A model generated the notes under the pieces. That model was not told the origin of the DNA. It did no database searches and saw nothing but the letters and a program-made list of their open reading frames with translations. From Lactococcus fujiensis JCM 16395 (GTDB lineage Bacteria; Bacillota; Bacilli; Lactobacillales; Streptococcaceae), in the NCBI RefSeq assembly GCF_002441655.1, contig NZ_JXJU01000003.1:62001-126000 (forward strand): 64,000 bases of DNA, read 5' to 3'. Numbering within the stretch: position 1 is the first letter of the stretch; each line of letters opens with the position of its first letter. The position numbers and the translations under genes were made by a program. Positions 1 to 8,608 of this stretch are shown here, piece after piece.

Positions 1-52
1 TGTAATGGTAATTTGCCCTGTAAATCCAAAACACAAACAACGTCAGGGATAG
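1..52 (+). CDS. rpmJ: 50S ribosomal protein L36, C-terminal end (partial)
   Basis: The window opens inside this gene. The frame from base 2 reads VMVICPVNPKHKQRQG and then a TAG stop, the well-known C-terminus of bacterial L36. One Cys of the zinc-ribbon type L36 is visible. It lies 17 nt upstream of rpsM, the usual order infA-rpmJ-rpsM-rpsK-rpoA-rplQ in Firmicutes. Only about 16 residues are present. Confidence 0.93.
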   Translation, partial: VMVICPVNPKHKQRQG

Positions 53-69
53 AAAGGAAATAAATAAAT

Positions 70-435
70 ATGGCTCGTTTTGCTGGAGTTGATATTCCAA
101 ACGAAAAACGTATTGTTATTTCATTGACATATGTTTTCGGTATTGGACTTAAAACATCTCAACAAGTACTTGCAGCTGCTGGAGTTTCAGAAGATGTACG
201 TACTAAAGATCTCACAACTGATCAAGAAGACGCTATTCGTCGCGAACTTGACGGCTTGAAACTTGAAGGTGACTTACGTCGTGAAGTTAACCTTAACATC
301 AAACGTTTGATGGAAATCGGTAGCTACCGTGGTATGCGTCACCGTCGTGGACTTCCTACACGTGGACAAAATACTAAAAATAATGCACGCACTCGTAAGG
401 GTCCTGCTAAATCAATCGCTGGTAAGAAAAAATAA
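70..435 (+). CDS. rpsM: 30S ribosomal protein S13
   Basis: S13 sits in the head of the small subunit and touches the P-site tRNA and the intersubunit bridge. The 121-aa product begins [14 protein letters not shown] and ends in the basic [18 protein letters not shown] region typical of S13, full length for the family. A GAAAGGA ribosome binding site lies just upstream of the ATG. It is followed after 18 nt by rpsK, in the conserved alpha-operon order. No promoter is visible here, so it is probably read from further upstream. Confidence 0.98.
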   Translation: MARFAGVDIPNEKRIVISLTYVFGIGLKTSQQVLAAAGVSEDVRTKDLTTDQEDAIRRELDGLKLEGDLRREVNLNIKRLMEIGSYRGMRHRRGLPTRGQNTKNNARTRKGPAKSIAGKKK

Positions 436-453
436 TTATAGAAAGGAGTTAAA

Positions 454-837
454 ATGCCAAAAATTACACGTAAACGTCGTGTTAAGAAAAATGTTGAATC
501 AGGTATCGTTCATATCCAATCTACATTTAACAACACTATTGTCATGATTACAGACGTTCATGGTAACGCTCTTGCTTGGTCATCAGCCGGTGCTCTTGGG
601 TTCAAAGGTTCTAAAAAATCTACACCATTCGCCGCTCAAATGGCTTCTGAAGCTGCTGCTAAAGCTGCTCAAGATCAAGGGTTGAAAACAGTATCTGTTA
701 CAGTTAAAGGACCTGGTTCAGGTCGTGAATCAGCTATCCGCGCACTCGCTGCAGCTGGCCTTAACGTAACTTCTATTTCTGATGTGACTCCTGTACCTCA
801 CAACGGTGCACGTCCTCCAAAACGTCGTCGTGTATAA
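454..837 (+). CDS. rpsK: 30S ribosomal protein S11
   Basis: S11 is a platform protein of the small subunit, contacting 16S rRNA near the mRNA exit. The 127-aa product contains [15 protein letters not shown] and ends [18 protein letters not shown], both signatures of S11. GAAAGGAG precedes the ATG. It is the second complete gene of the rpsM-rpsK-rpoA-rplQ block and has no promoter of its own that I can see. Confidence 0.98.
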   Translation: MPKITRKRRVKKNVESGIVHIQSTFNNTIVMITDVHGNALAWSSAGALGFKGSKKSTPFAAQMASEAAAKAAQDQGLKTVSVTVKGPGSGRESAIRALAAAGLNVTSISDVTPVPHNGARPPKRRRV

Positions 838-885
838 TTAGTCACTCTTGTCGCTAAACACTTTTTGTTTTAGAGGAGAATATAC

Positions 886-1824
886 ATGATTGAGTTTGAA
901 AAACCAAAAATTACAAAATTTGACGAAACAGATAATTACGGAAAATTTGTTGTCGAACCACTTGAACGTGGTTACGGAACAACTTTAGGTAACTCATTGC
1001 GTCGTGTTCTTTTGTCATCATTGCCTGGTGCTGCAGTTACTTCAGTGCAAATTGAAGGTGTTCAACACGAATTTGCAACTATTCCAGGTGTACGTGAAGA
1101 TGTCATCCAAATCGTTCTTGCGATTAAAGGAATTGCCATCAAATCTTACGTAGGCTCTGATAAACAAATTGAACTTGATGTAACAGGTCCTATGGCTGTT
1201 ACTGCCGGCGATATCTTGACTGATAGTGACATCGAAATCGTCAATAAAGACCATTACTTGTTCACAATTGCAGCAGGTCATTCAATGCGCGCTGTCATGA
1301 CAGTTAAAAAAGGTTATGGCTACGTCCCTGCTGACGAAAATAAAGTTGAAGGTACTCCAATTGGTACAATTGCTGTAGATTCAATTTACACACCAGTAAG
1401 TAAAGTAAATTATCAAGTTGAACCTGCCCGTGTTGGTGGAAATTCTAATTTTGATAAATTGACACTTGAAATTACTACAAACGGTACAATCGTTCCAGAA
1501 GAAGCTCTTTCACTCTCTGCAAAAATCTTAACAGATCATTTGAATTTGTTTGTTGATTTATCAGAAGCAGCTCAAGAAGCTGAAACACTCGTTGTTAAAG
1601 AAGAAGTTAAATCTGAACGTGTGCTTGATAAAATTATTGAAGAAATGGACTTCTCAGTTCGTGCTTACAATGGTTTGAAACGCGCAGGTATCAACACAGT
1701 TGCTGATATTGTTGAAATGAGCGAAGCTGACATGATTAAAGTCAAGAACCTCGGACACAAATCAGTAGAAGAAGTCAAAGTTAAATTGACTGAATTGGGA
1801 CTTTCCCTTAAAAAAAGAAAATAA
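886..1824 (+). CDS. rpoA: DNA-directed RNA polymerase alpha subunit
   Basis: The alpha subunit scaffolds RNA polymerase assembly (N-terminal domain) and contacts UP elements and activators (C-terminal domain). At 312 aa it is full length. The N-terminal part carries the [19 protein letters not shown] signature, and the C-terminal helix-hairpin-helix domain runs from about residue 245 ([20 protein letters not shown]). A strong AGAGGAG site precedes the ATG. It is 48 nt from rpsK and 17 nt from rplQ, and so is cotranscribed with the ribosomal proteins. Confidence 0.98.
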   Translation: MIEFEKPKITKFDETDNYGKFVVEPLERGYGTTLGNSLRRVLLSSLPGAAVTSVQIEGVQHEFATIPGVREDVIQIVLAIKGIAIKSYVGSDKQIELDVTGPMAVTAGDILTDSDIEIVNKDHYLFTIAAGHSMRAVMTVKKGYGYVPADENKVEGTPIGTIAVDSIYTPVSKVNYQVEPARVGGNSNFDKLTLEITTNGTIVPEEALSLSAKILTDHLNLFVDLSEAAQEAETLVVKEEVKSERVLDKIIEEMDFSVRAYNGLKRAGINTVADIVEMSEADMIKVKNLGHKSVEEVKVKLTELGLSLKKRK

Positions 1825-1841
1825 AATAAGGAGGAGACAAA

Positions 1842-2222
1842 ATGAGCAATCGTAAACTCGGACGTACATCTTCACAACGTAAAGCAATGTTGCGTGACTT
1901 GACAACTGATCTTATCATCAATGAAAACATCTACACAACTGAAGCGCGCGCTAAAGAAGTTCGTCGTACTGTTGAAAAAATGATTACACTTGGTAAAAAA
2001 GGTGATCTTCATGCACGTCGTCAAGCAGCTGCTTACGTTCGTAACGAAATCGCAATCAAAGATTTCAATGAAGAATCTGAAACTTTCCCAACTGCACTTC
2101 AAAAACTCTTCAACGACCTTGCTAAACGCTACGAAGGCCGCAACGGTGGTTACACTCGTGTCCTTAAAGTTGAACCACGTCGTGGTGATGCTGCGCCTAT
2201 GGCAATCATCGAACTTGTTTAA
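1842..2222 (+). CDS. rplQ: 50S ribosomal protein L17
   Basis: L17 lines the outside of the large subunit near the exit tunnel. The 126-aa product begins [20 protein letters not shown], the L17 signature, and ends in [20 protein letters not shown], the conserved tail. AAGGAGGAG is a strong ribosome binding site. It is the last gene of the operon and is followed by a structured 3' untranslated element rather than a simple terminator. Confidence 0.98.
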   Translation: MSNRKLGRTSSQRKAMLRDLTTDLIINENIYTTEARAKEVRRTVEKMITLGKKGDLHARRQAAAYVRNEIAIKDFNEESETFPTALQKLFNDLAKRYEGRNGGYTRVLKVEPRRGDAAPMAIIELV

Positions 2223-2298
2223 TTTTAGTTTTTAGTGGAAAATAAGAGATTGTTTAAAGCTAAATTTTAAAATCAAAGCGATTTTTGAAATTAATAAA

Positions 2299-2432
2299 TA
2301 AACCTGAGTGTTATGATGTTGGCGGTGTGCCTGAGTTAATAATCAATTTATATTGATTGTTGAGTAGCATTGCTTAGTCTAGCTCTGTCCGCTTCTTGAA
2401 TATCAAGCTGTGGGACACTCAAGGTTTTTTTT
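2299..2432 (+). ncRNA. L17 downstream element (L17DE) RNA motif
   Basis: About 80 nt after the rplQ stop, AAACC-T-GAGTGT (2300-2312) can pair with ACACTC-AA-GGTTT (2415-2426), closing a multi-branched structure that ends in a T run. Inside are at least three small hairpins: GGC/GCC at 2321-2331, AATCAAT/ATTGATT at about 2341-2357, and CTTGA/TCAAG at about 2395-2406. Position and shape match the L17 downstream element, a conserved RNA reported in 3' regions of rplQ in Lactobacillales. Its function is unknown. It may act as terminator or as a 3' UTR regulator. The match is by memory and hand folding, not a covariance search. Confidence 0.75.
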
Positions 2433-2592
2433 TATGAAAAATTTTTGTCAGTTTTGACAAGAATTTTTATTTTTCCCATCTATTAATTTTACTTGATTTT
2501 TACTGGATTTTTGGTAAAATAGAGGAATGGAATTTGTGCTTATCCATAGTGTAGGGGATGAAATATTCTCCTCGAATCATAAATCAAAAGAT

Positions 2593-2665
<73 letters not shown>

Positions 2666-2670
2666 TATTC

Positions 2671-2697
2671 AAAGCCCTAGGGCTTTTTATTTTTTAG
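2671..2697 (+). terminator. Terminator of tRNA-Thr
   Basis: AAAGCCC-TA-GGGCTTT followed by a T-rich tract, 5 nt after the tRNA. Confidence 0.85.
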
Positions 2698-2780
2698 TAG
2701 ACGTAATCGAAAGAATTCATTTTCATTTAAGGTTAATGCGTATAATAAAGGTACAAAGCACAAATGGAGGTTTGAAACAA

Positions 2781-3113
2781 ATGCCAGATAAAGTAGAGAT
2801 GATGTCCCGCTTTGGTCAAGAAGGTCATTTAGGCCTTCGTCTATTCGGAGGAGGAATACTAATGCTTATCACTTTCGTTGTAATTGCTGCTGTCCTGTAC
2901 TTTATTCATAAAAATAATGGGCACTTTGCATTTAATTCATTAAATCGACCTGCGCTACATGGACCAAATCAAATGTCAGATGATGAATTAGAGAGTCGGA
3001 TGTCTGAATTAAAGGCAGAATATGATCGTCGCCATCATGTTGAAAAACTTGAAGTCGAATTAGCACAATTAAAAGGTGAAATTTCTAAACTTCGAGAATC
3101 GAAGAGTGAATAA
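2781..3113 (+). CDS. Small single-pass membrane protein with C-terminal coiled coil
   Basis: I do not recognise a named family. The 110-aa product has one hydrophobic segment at about residues 18-42 (LFGGGILMLITFVVIAAVLY), then a linker rich in His and Asn. The charged C-terminal half, from about residue 62 (MSDDELESRMSELKAEYDRR), has heptad-like spacing suggesting a coiled coil. The start at 2781 is chosen because GGAGG lies 10 nt before it. An upstream in-frame ATG at 2736 overlaps a TATAAT box and would lie before the transcript start. It is monocistronic, with a strong terminator after it. It may be an anchored scaffold protein, but that is inference only. Confidence 0.8.
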   Translation: MPDKVEMMSRFGQEGHLGLRLFGGGILMLITFVVIAAVLYFIHKNNGHFAFNSLNRPALHGPNQMSDDELESRMSELKAEYDRRHHVEKLEVELAQLKGEISKLRESKSE

Positions 3114-3142
3114 AAAGTCCAGTCGAAAGACTGGCTTTTTTT
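3112..3142 (+). terminator. Terminator after the small membrane protein gene
   Basis: CCAGTC-GAAA-GACTGG stem, flanked by AAAAAG and CTTTTTTT that extend the pairing, directly at the stop codon. Confidence 0.88.
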
Positions 3143-3221
3143 ATAGCTCTCTAAATTCTTTATGGGAAACTTATTATATTTCTATAATTTATGAATGGCA
3201 TTTCGCTCAAGATATTTTTTA

Positions 3222-3266
3222 TGATAAAATAGTAGTAACTAAAGAAAAGCGGTTTTCCGCTTTTTT
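3222..3266 (+). promoter_or_regulatory. radA promoter followed at once by a terminator-like hairpin
   Basis: TGATAAAAT (3222-3230) is a good extended -10 box. With a start near 3237, the first thing transcribed is the hairpin AAAAGCGG-TTTT-CCGCTTTT plus T run (3245-3266), 44 nt before the radA ATG. Either the hairpin ends readthrough from upstream and radA has another promoter, or it attenuates radA. No other -10 box is obvious between 3266 and 3310. Confidence 0.5.
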
Positions 3267-3309
3267 GTTACAATTTATAATAAATAACGTATAAAAGTTT
3301 GAGGGATAA

Positions 3310-4674
3310 ATGGCTAAAAAAAAATCGACAACTTTTCTTTGTCAAAATTGCGGGTATAAATCGGCATCTTATTTAGGAAGGTGTCCTAACTGTGGAGAAT
3401 GGAGTTCTTTTGTTGAAGAGGTTGAAATTGCTGATGTAAAGCATGCTCGCATCTCTGTAAGTGGTGAGCGCTCCAAACCGATGAAGCTTGATGAAGTCGA
3501 GTTATTTGAAACGCCACGAGTTGAAACGGATTTAGACGAGTTCAACCGCGTTTTAGGAGGCGGAATTGTTCCTGGAAGTCTTGTACTTATTGGAGGAGAT
3601 CCAGGAATTGGGAAATCAACTTTGCTGTTGCAAGTATCAACACAACTCGCTGCACGGGGACGTGTCTTATACGTCAGCGGTGAAGAGTCTGCACAGCAAA
3701 TAAAATTACGTGCGGAGAGACTTGGGGACATTGATACTGACTTTTATCTGTATGCTGAAACAAATATGCAGGCAATAAGGGCAGAAGTGGAAAAATTACA
3801 ACCTAATTTTCTGGTGATTGATTCGATTCAAACGATAATGACACCGGATATTCCTGGGACGCAAGGTTCTGTTAGTCAGGTTCGTGAAGTGACGGGCGAA
3901 TTGATGCAAATTGCTAAAACCAATAACATCGCGACTTTTATTGTTGGCCATGTGACCAAAGAAGGAACACTCGCAGGTCCAAGAATGCTTGAACACATGG
4001 TTGATACGGTTTTGTATTTTGAAGGAGAACGTAATAACACGTTTCGAATTTTACGTGCGGTCAAAAATCGTTTCGGCTCGACAAATGAAATTGGAATTTT
4101 TGAGATGCAAGGACATGGATTGATTGAAGTGACAAATCCTTCAGAAGTTTTCTTAGAGGAGCGTCTCGCAGGTTCAACAGGTTCTGCAATTGTTTGTGCG
4201 CTTGAAGGAACACGCCCCATTTTAGTAGAAATACAAGCATTAACAACGCCAACAATGTTTGGAAACGCTAAGAGAACGACCGCTGGTTTGGACTTTAACC
4301 GAATCAGTCTGATTATTGCAGTTCTTGAAAAAAGGGCAGGTCTATTGATGCAAAATCAAGATGCCTACCTAAAGTCAGCTGGCGGTGTTAAATTAGATGA
4401 ACCAGCAATTGACCTGGCCGTTGCTGTTGCAATCGCCTCTAGTTACAAGGAGATGCCAACTGAGGCAACTGATTGTTTTATTGGAGAAATTGGCCTCACA
4501 GGTGAAATTCGACGTGTTACGAGAATTGAACAACGTCTAAATGAAGCTAGCAAGCTAGGATTCAAAAAAGTTTATGCTCCAAAAAACTCATTGAGTGGGA
4601 TAGAAGTGCCAGAAAATATTCAAGTTATTGGAGTGACAACTCTTAGTGAAACATTGAAATTAGTGTTTAATTAG
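3310..4674 (+). CDS. radA: DNA repair protein RadA (branch-migration ATPase)
   Basis: RadA helps process recombination intermediates, extending the D-loops made by RecA. The 454-aa product has all its domains in order: a C4 zinc finger at residues 10-27 (CQNCG...CPNCG), Walker [11 protein letters not shown] near residue 95, the RadA-specific KNRFG motif near residue 250 and a C-terminal Lon-protease-like domain. GAGGG precedes the ATG. It is separated from the next gene by a promoter (TATAAT at 4704), so it may be transcribed alone. recA lies about 54 kb away in the same window. Confidence 0.97.
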   Translation: MAKKKSTTFLCQNCGYKSASYLGRCPNCGEWSSFVEEVEIADVKHARISVSGERSKPMKLDEVELFETPRVETDLDEFNRVLGGGIVPGSLVLIGGDPGIGKSTLLLQVSTQLAARGRVLYVSGEESAQQIKLRAERLGDIDTDFYLYAETNMQAIRAEVEKLQPNFLVIDSIQTIMTPDIPGTQGSVSQVREVTGELMQIAKTNNIATFIVGHVTKEGTLAGPRMLEHMVDTVLYFEGERNNTFRILRAVKNRFGSTNEIGIFEMQGHGLIEVTNPSEVFLEERLAGSTGSAIVCALEGTRPILVEIQALTTPTMFGNAKRTTAGLDFNRISLIIAVLEKRAGLLMQNQDAYLKSAGGVKLDEPAIDLAVAVAIASSYKEMPTEATDCFIGEIGLTGEIRRVTRIEQRLNEASKLGFKKVYAPKNSLSGIEVPENIQVIGVTTLSETLKLVFN

Positions 4675-4756
4675 AACAAAATAAGAAAAATTCACCCTCT
4701 TGTGTTATAATAAATTATGGCTTGTAAGCCTAATCAAAATTAATAGGAGGTCGGTT

Positions 4757-5854
4757 ATGCGTCGATGGGTAATTCATCTTTTGATGATGATTGTGGGTGC
4801 TTCTTTGGGAGTTACCTTCTTGCCTGCGCTATGGACAGTGCTAGGACAAGACAACAGTATTTTAAATCACGGCATTATTGACGGTTTAATTGGTGCAATT
4901 ATTTTTCTTATTCTTTCATTTTTGGTTTCAGGAATAATGTTGCGTGGTTTGAAACACTTTGAAAATAACATTGTTAAAGTCAATTTATCAAAATTGGTTT
5001 ACAATTTTATTGGTGCAATTTTGGGACTATTTGTTGGTGTTATGGGAACATTTCCCTTAACTCGTCTAAATGTACCAATTTTAAGCACCTTAGTACCATT
5101 TTTAGTCATTCTCGTCTTAACTTATTGTGGATATCTAATCTTTGATAAACGAGGGGAAGAGATTGTGCGTGTGCTTTTCCGCCGCAGACGTGAAATGAAC
5201 GGTCAACCACTGGAAGCTGTCGGGATAACAGTGGGAAAAAATGAAGAACTTGTTCCGATCAAGGAACATATGATTTTACTTGATACAAGTTCTGTAATTG
5301 ATGGGCGGATTTTGGATGTCTTGAAGACTGGATTTATATCTGATAAAGTGATTGTGCCAAATTTTGTCTTACTAGAATTACAAACCATTTCAGATTCTGC
5401 TGATGCACTAAAAAGAGCTAAAGGGCGTCGCGGATTAGATTTGGTAAATGCTTTGAAAGAATTTGAAAATGTTGAAATTTCTCCAAAGGATTATCCAGAT
5501 ATCCATGAGGTAGATACTAAATTGTTACGCTTTGCAGGTGAAACGGGTGCTAAACTAGTAACCAATGATTTTAATTTAAATAAAGTAGCTGAGATTCAAG
5601 GCGTACGGGTTTTAAATATTAATGACTTGGCCAATGCTGTTAAAACGCAATTAGTGGTTGGGGAACAAATCAATGTGCAAATTATTCGTGAGGGTTCTGA
5701 GCGGCAACAGGGTGTTGCATATTTGCCGGATGGTACGATGATTGTCGTTGAAGACACAGCCAAGCTAATTGACAAAACTGTAACTGTAGAAGTCGATAAA
5801 GTATTGCAAACGTCAGCTGGACGAATGATTTTTGCGAATTTAATTAAAAAATAA
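4757..5854 (+). CDS. PIN/TRAM-domain membrane protein (YacL family, putative ribonuclease)
   Basis: The 365-aa product resembles YacL of Bacillus, which follows radA in many Firmicutes. Four membrane segments occupy roughly residues 1-130. A PIN nuclease-like domain follows, starting with LLDTSSVIDGRILDV (first acidic residue) with later acids in DTKLLRFAGETGAKLVTNDFN. A TRAM-like RNA-binding domain lies at the C-terminus (GVAYLPDGTMIVVEDT). PIN domains are metal-dependent RNases, but the target of YacL is not known. The start at 4757 has GGAGG 7 nt upstream. An in-frame ATG further up lies inside the promoter. TATAAT at 4704 supports an independent promoter. Confidence 0.9.
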   Translation: MRRWVIHLLMMIVGASLGVTFLPALWTVLGQDNSILNHGIIDGLIGAIIFLILSFLVSGIMLRGLKHFENNIVKVNLSKLVYNFIGAILGLFVGVMGTFPLTRLNVPILSTLVPFLVILVLTYCGYLIFDKRGEEIVRVLFRRRREMNGQPLEAVGITVGKNEELVPIKEHMILLDTSSVIDGRILDVLKTGFISDKVIVPNFVLLELQTISDSADALKRAKGRRGLDLVNALKEFENVEISPKDYPDIHEVDTKLLRFAGETGAKLVTNDFNLNKVAEIQGVRVLNINDLANAVKTQLVVGEQINVQIIREGSERQQGVAYLPDGTMIVVEDTAKLIDKTVTVEVDKVLQTSAGRMIFANLIKK

Positions 5855-5860
5855 GAAGAT

Positions 5861-5886
5861 AAAGGGCAATTCGTGCTCTTTTTTTG
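5861..5886 (+). terminator. Terminator after yacL-like gene
   Basis: AAGGGCA-ATTCG-TGCTCTT stem with one G-U pair, followed by seven T. Confidence 0.8.
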
Positions 5887-5987
5887 ATTCAATTACTATT
5901 GATTGTGGGAGCTCTCGTTGATAGCCTCTTTTAAATAGAGCGATTTACAATGACCTTCACGAAATAACAAAAAAATAATTGATGCTC

Positions 5988-6016
5988 TTGACAAGATGAC
6001 TAATAAGTAATATTAT
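5988..6016 (+). promoter_or_regulatory. Promoter of the PadR operon
   Basis: TTGACA (5988-5993), 17-bp spacer, TATTAT (6011-6016), 52 nt before the padR start. No clear ATGT/ACAT PadR-type dyad is seen on it. Confidence 0.75.
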
Positions 6017-6068
6017 ATAGTGGTAATCGGTATTAAAGAATAGACGAAATGAAAAAAAGAGGTAAGCA

Positions 6069-6386
6069 ATGGAAAACATTACTGAAATGTTAAAAGGTGT
6101 TTTGGAAGGAGCGGTTCTTGAAATTATTGGTCAAGGCGAGACTTATGGCTATGAAATTACACAGAAATTAAGAGATTTAGGATTTGAAGATGTTGTTGAA
6201 GGCACAATTTATACGATAACAATGCGCCTTGAGAAAAAAGGGCTTGTTGAAATTGAAAAAAAGCCATCAAAAATGGGTCCTCCGAGAAAATGGTATAGAT
6301 TGAACAGTGCAGGTGAAAAAGAGCGGATTCAATTCTGGGAAAAATGGAATTTTATTAAAAATAGATTGGAGAATATGAAGAAATGA
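6069..6386 (+). CDS. PadR family transcriptional regulator
   Basis: The 105-aa winged-helix protein has PadR hallmarks: LEIIGQGETYGYEI in the recognition region, EGTIYTITMRLEKKGLVE, then GPPRKWYRLNSAGEKE in the wing. PadR proteins are usually repressors of efflux or stress genes and often autoregulate. It overlaps the next gene by 4 nt (ATGA) and begins an operon with two DUF1048 genes. An MFS exporter follows from a separate promoter and is a plausible target. The sequence does not match LmrR as I remember it, so it is probably not the dedicated lmrCD repressor. Confidence 0.92.
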   Translation: MENITEMLKGVLEGAVLEIIGQGETYGYEITQKLRDLGFEDVVEGTIYTITMRLEKKGLVEIEKKPSKMGPPRKWYRLNSAGEKERIQFWEKWNFIKNRLENMKK

Positions 6387-6727
6387 CTAAGAAAAGAAAT
6401 TTAGTTGACCTTATGTTCGGTTTGAAAGAGAAGCGAGAATGGCATGAAATTGAAACGCGAGCAAAGTTACTGCCCCTCGACTATTATAAAGATTTTCAAG
6501 AGATGAAAAAATACATCTGGGCTACAGGAGTTTCGAAATGGGATAATGCCGTTTTCATTTTCAATTCACTCTTAGATTTACTTGAAGAAACTTCTGCTGA
6601 TGGCCGCAAAGTCACAGACATAACGGGACCCGATGTAGCTTCATTTTTGGATGGCTTTATCGATGAAAAAAGTTGGGAAGACAAGCAACGAGAGATTTTA
6701 AACAATAAAATTGAAAAACTAGAGTAA
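6383..6727 (+). CDS. DUF1048 family protein (first of two paralogues)
   Basis: The 114-aa soluble protein is helical and charged, with the family pattern EIETRAKLLPLDYYKDFQEMKKYIW near the N-terminus and DVASFLDGFIDEKSWEDKQRE near the end. DUF1048 genes are typically found beside PadR regulators in Firmicutes, but their biochemical role is not established. It is translationally coupled to padR by a 4-nt overlap. The next gene is a diverged paralogue sharing the ALP-DYY, ADV-AF and WE/WKxK positions. Confidence 0.85.
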   Translation: MTKKRNLVDLMFGLKEKREWHEIETRAKLLPLDYYKDFQEMKKYIWATGVSKWDNAVFIFNSLLDLLEETSADGRKVTDITGPDVASFLDGFIDEKSWEDKQREILNNKIEKLE

Positions 6728-6763
6728 ATAAAAGATAAAATATAATTGTGTAAAGGAAAAAAA

Positions 6764-7096
6764 ATGACATTAATCGATAAGCTATTTGGTGAAGGAACAA
6801 GTGCACAAAAACACCAATGGGGTGAGTTGCAAAAAAGGGTAAAGGCACTTCCGAGTGATTATTATCAGGCATATAGAGCAATCGAAAAGTACTTATTCAA
6901 TATGGGAATTGGCGATACCGAACGTTTTTCCGATCTTGTTGAATTTCTCGAAGTTGCCGCAAGTGAAAATAAAAAAGTTACAGAGGTAATAGGAGCAGAT
7001 GTGGCCGCCTTTTGCGATGCAATGTTAAATGATGATAGAATGGACTGGAAAGAGAAATATCGCAAGTCTTTGAACGATTATTTTTCAAAAAGATAG
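6764..7096 (+). CDS. DUF1048 family protein (second paralogue)
   Basis: The 110-aa product aligns along its length with the preceding gene: QKRVKALPSDYYQAYRAIEKYLF matches AKLLPLDYYKDFQEMKKYIW, and GADVAAFCDAMLNDDRMDWKEKYR matches GPDVASFLDGFIDEKSWEDKQR. This points to a tandem duplication. The start at 6764 is chosen because AAAGGA lies 6 nt before it; an alternative start 18 nt upstream has no such site. It ends the operon at a long perfect hairpin. Function unknown; the pair may act as a heteromer with PadR, which is speculation. Confidence 0.85.
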   Translation: MTLIDKLFGEGTSAQKHQWGELQKRVKALPSDYYQAYRAIEKYLFNMGIGDTERFSDLVEFLEVAASENKKVTEVIGADVAAFCDAMLNDDRMDWKEKYRKSLNDYFSKR

Positions 7097-7100
7097 TGGG

Positions 7101-7147
7101 ATCATCAAAAATGATATGATTTTTACATTTTTGATGATTGTATTTTT
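7101..7147 (+). terminator. Terminator of the padR-DUF1048 operon
   Basis: Perfect 13-bp inverted repeat ATCATCAAAAATG (7101-7113) / CATTTTTGATGAT (7126-7138), followed by a T-rich tail. Confidence 0.85.
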
Positions 7148-7207
7148 ACTAAACTATCAGTTATACCGTCAAGCCACATTTTGATAATAGACTAATTACT
7201 AAAATTT

Positions 7208-7236
7208 TTGACAAATAATTCTACGAAATGTAAAAT
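7208..7236 (+). promoter_or_regulatory. Promoter of the MFS transporter gene
   Basis: TTGACA (7208-7213), 17-bp spacer, TAAAAT (7231-7236); 46 nt leader to the ATG. Confidence 0.78.
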
Positions 7237-7282
7237 AATAATGAATTTATGAAATCTTAAATTGTAGGAAGCATTGATTATC

Positions 7283-8572
7283 ATGGTGAAATCAAAAAAA
7301 ATAGTTCAGCAAGGGGAACTCTCCTTTGGGAGACAAGTGGCGAGCATCTATTTGCCCACCATGATTTATGAAACGGGAATTGGTGCGGTGACACCTGTTA
7401 TCCCACTTATGGCGTTGCAATTACATGCCAGTCCAGCAATAGCAGCTTTTATCGTTGCTTTATTAGGGATAGGACAAGTTGTGGGAGATATTCCTGCAGG
7501 GGTGTTGGCAACAAAACTAGGAGATCGCAAGGCCATGCTATATGGTGCAGTTGTTACTTTGCTTCTTTTGGTAACTTGTGCATTCACACCCAATTGGATG
7601 GTATTTGCCTTCAGTATTTTCATCTTAGGGATGGTAAATGCTTTGTTCGTTTTGGCTCGTCAGGCTTATTTAACTGAGGTTACTCCTCCGCTGCGACGTT
7701 CTCTATCATTATCTATTTTGGGGGGAATGACAAGAATTGGATCTCTCATAGGCCCATTTGTCGGTGGCGCTGTGATGTCAATTTTTGCGATTCAAGTAGC
7801 TGGAAAAAGTCAAGATTGGTTGCCTGGAGCTTTTTGGGCGGCGGTTGTATTGACATGTTTGACATGGCTTGTTGTTTTTGCCGTTCCTGAAATTGACCTT
7901 CCTAAAACTGTAAAGAAAGTCGAAAAAGTTACAGTAAAAACAACTTATATTCTAAGACAAAATTGGCGAATGTTTGCGACTTTAGGATTTGCAATATTAC
8001 TTGTCGGAGCGGTTCGGCAAACATCAAATACCGCCTTACCTCTATGGGCTGCACACATTGGACTAAATGCATCAATGACGAGTTATATTTATGGACTTTC
8101 AGGTTTGCTTGATGCGCTTTTGTTTTACCCCGCTGGGAAATTAATGGATCGCTATGGTCGACTTTGGGTGGCCATCCCATCGATGTTGATTTTGGGTGGT
8201 TCAATCTTATTTATTCCATTGACGCACGGGATTTGGTCTATGGCAATTGTGTCACTACTGATGGGCTTAGGAAATAGTATTGGTGCTGGTATGATCATGA
8301 CCATCAGTGCTGATATGGCTCCAGCTTCTTATCGGGCACAATTTTTAGCAACGTGCCGCTTGTTTGGTGACACTGGTGCTGCCGCTGGCCCATTGCTTGT
8401 TGCAGCAGGAGCTGGAATTGGCTTTTTGGCAGGCGGGATTTGGCTGCTAGGTGGCTGTGGTCTCCTTTCAGCACTAATTTTGGGGTTGACACTCGAGAAA
8501 TATTCAATTCATGCCAATCAACGAACCCGATTAAAAAACGGACTGACCAAACAAGGTCATCCGTTCTCGTAA
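7283..8572 (+). CDS. MFS transporter (DHA1-type drug/solute exporter)
   Basis: The 429-aa polytopic protein has about 12 membrane segments. The loop 2-3 motif A is seen as GVLATKLGDRKAML, and a related copy in the second half as PAGKLMDRYGRLW. The arginine-rich ALFVLARQAYLTEVTPPLRR is typical of DHA1 exporters. The ATG at 7283 lies 11 nt after GGAAG; a TTG at 7274 is too close to it. The gene stands alone between a promoter and a terminator, just after the padR operon, which suggests but does not prove PadR control. The substrate cannot be read from sequence. Confidence 0.88.
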   Translation: MVKSKKIVQQGELSFGRQVASIYLPTMIYETGIGAVTPVIPLMALQLHASPAIAAFIVALLGIGQVVGDIPAGVLATKLGDRKAMLYGAVVTLLLLVTCAFTPNWMVFAFSIFILGMVNALFVLARQAYLTEVTPPLRRSLSLSILGGMTRIGSLIGPFVGGAVMSIFAIQVAGKSQDWLPGAFWAAVVLTCLTWLVVFAVPEIDLPKTVKKVEKVTVKTTYILRQNWRMFATLGFAILLVGAVRQTSNTALPLWAAHIGLNASMTSYIYGLSGLLDALLFYPAGKLMDRYGRLWVAIPSMLILGGSILFIPLTHGIWSMAIVSLLMGLGNSIGAGMIMTISADMAPASYRAQFLATCRLFGDTGAAAGPLLVAAGAGIGFLAGGIWLLGGCGLLSALILGLTLEKYSIHANQRTRLKNGLTKQGHPFS

Positions 8573-8577
8573 GAATG

Positions 8578-8608
8578 AACTGTCAGAAATGACAGTTTTT
8601 ATTTTTTT
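8578..8608 (+). terminator. Terminator between the convergent MFS and acetyltransferase genes
   Basis: AACTGTCA-GAAA-TGACAGTT followed by a T-rich tract on the plus strand. A second imperfect inverted repeat (AACGGACTGACC/GGTCATCCGTT, 8537-8565) overlaps the end of the MFS gene and may serve the minus strand. Confidence 0.8.

Noticed and set aside
6069-6386. PadR gene as LmrR, the known lmrCD repressor
   Set aside because: It is 11 kb from lmrC, its sequence does not resemble LmrR as I remember it, and it forms its own operon with DUF1048 genes.
8578-8597. TGTCAGAAATGACA as a copy of the dispersed palindrome
   Set aside because: It has three mismatches to GTCAGNNCTGAC and is fully explained as a terminator stem.
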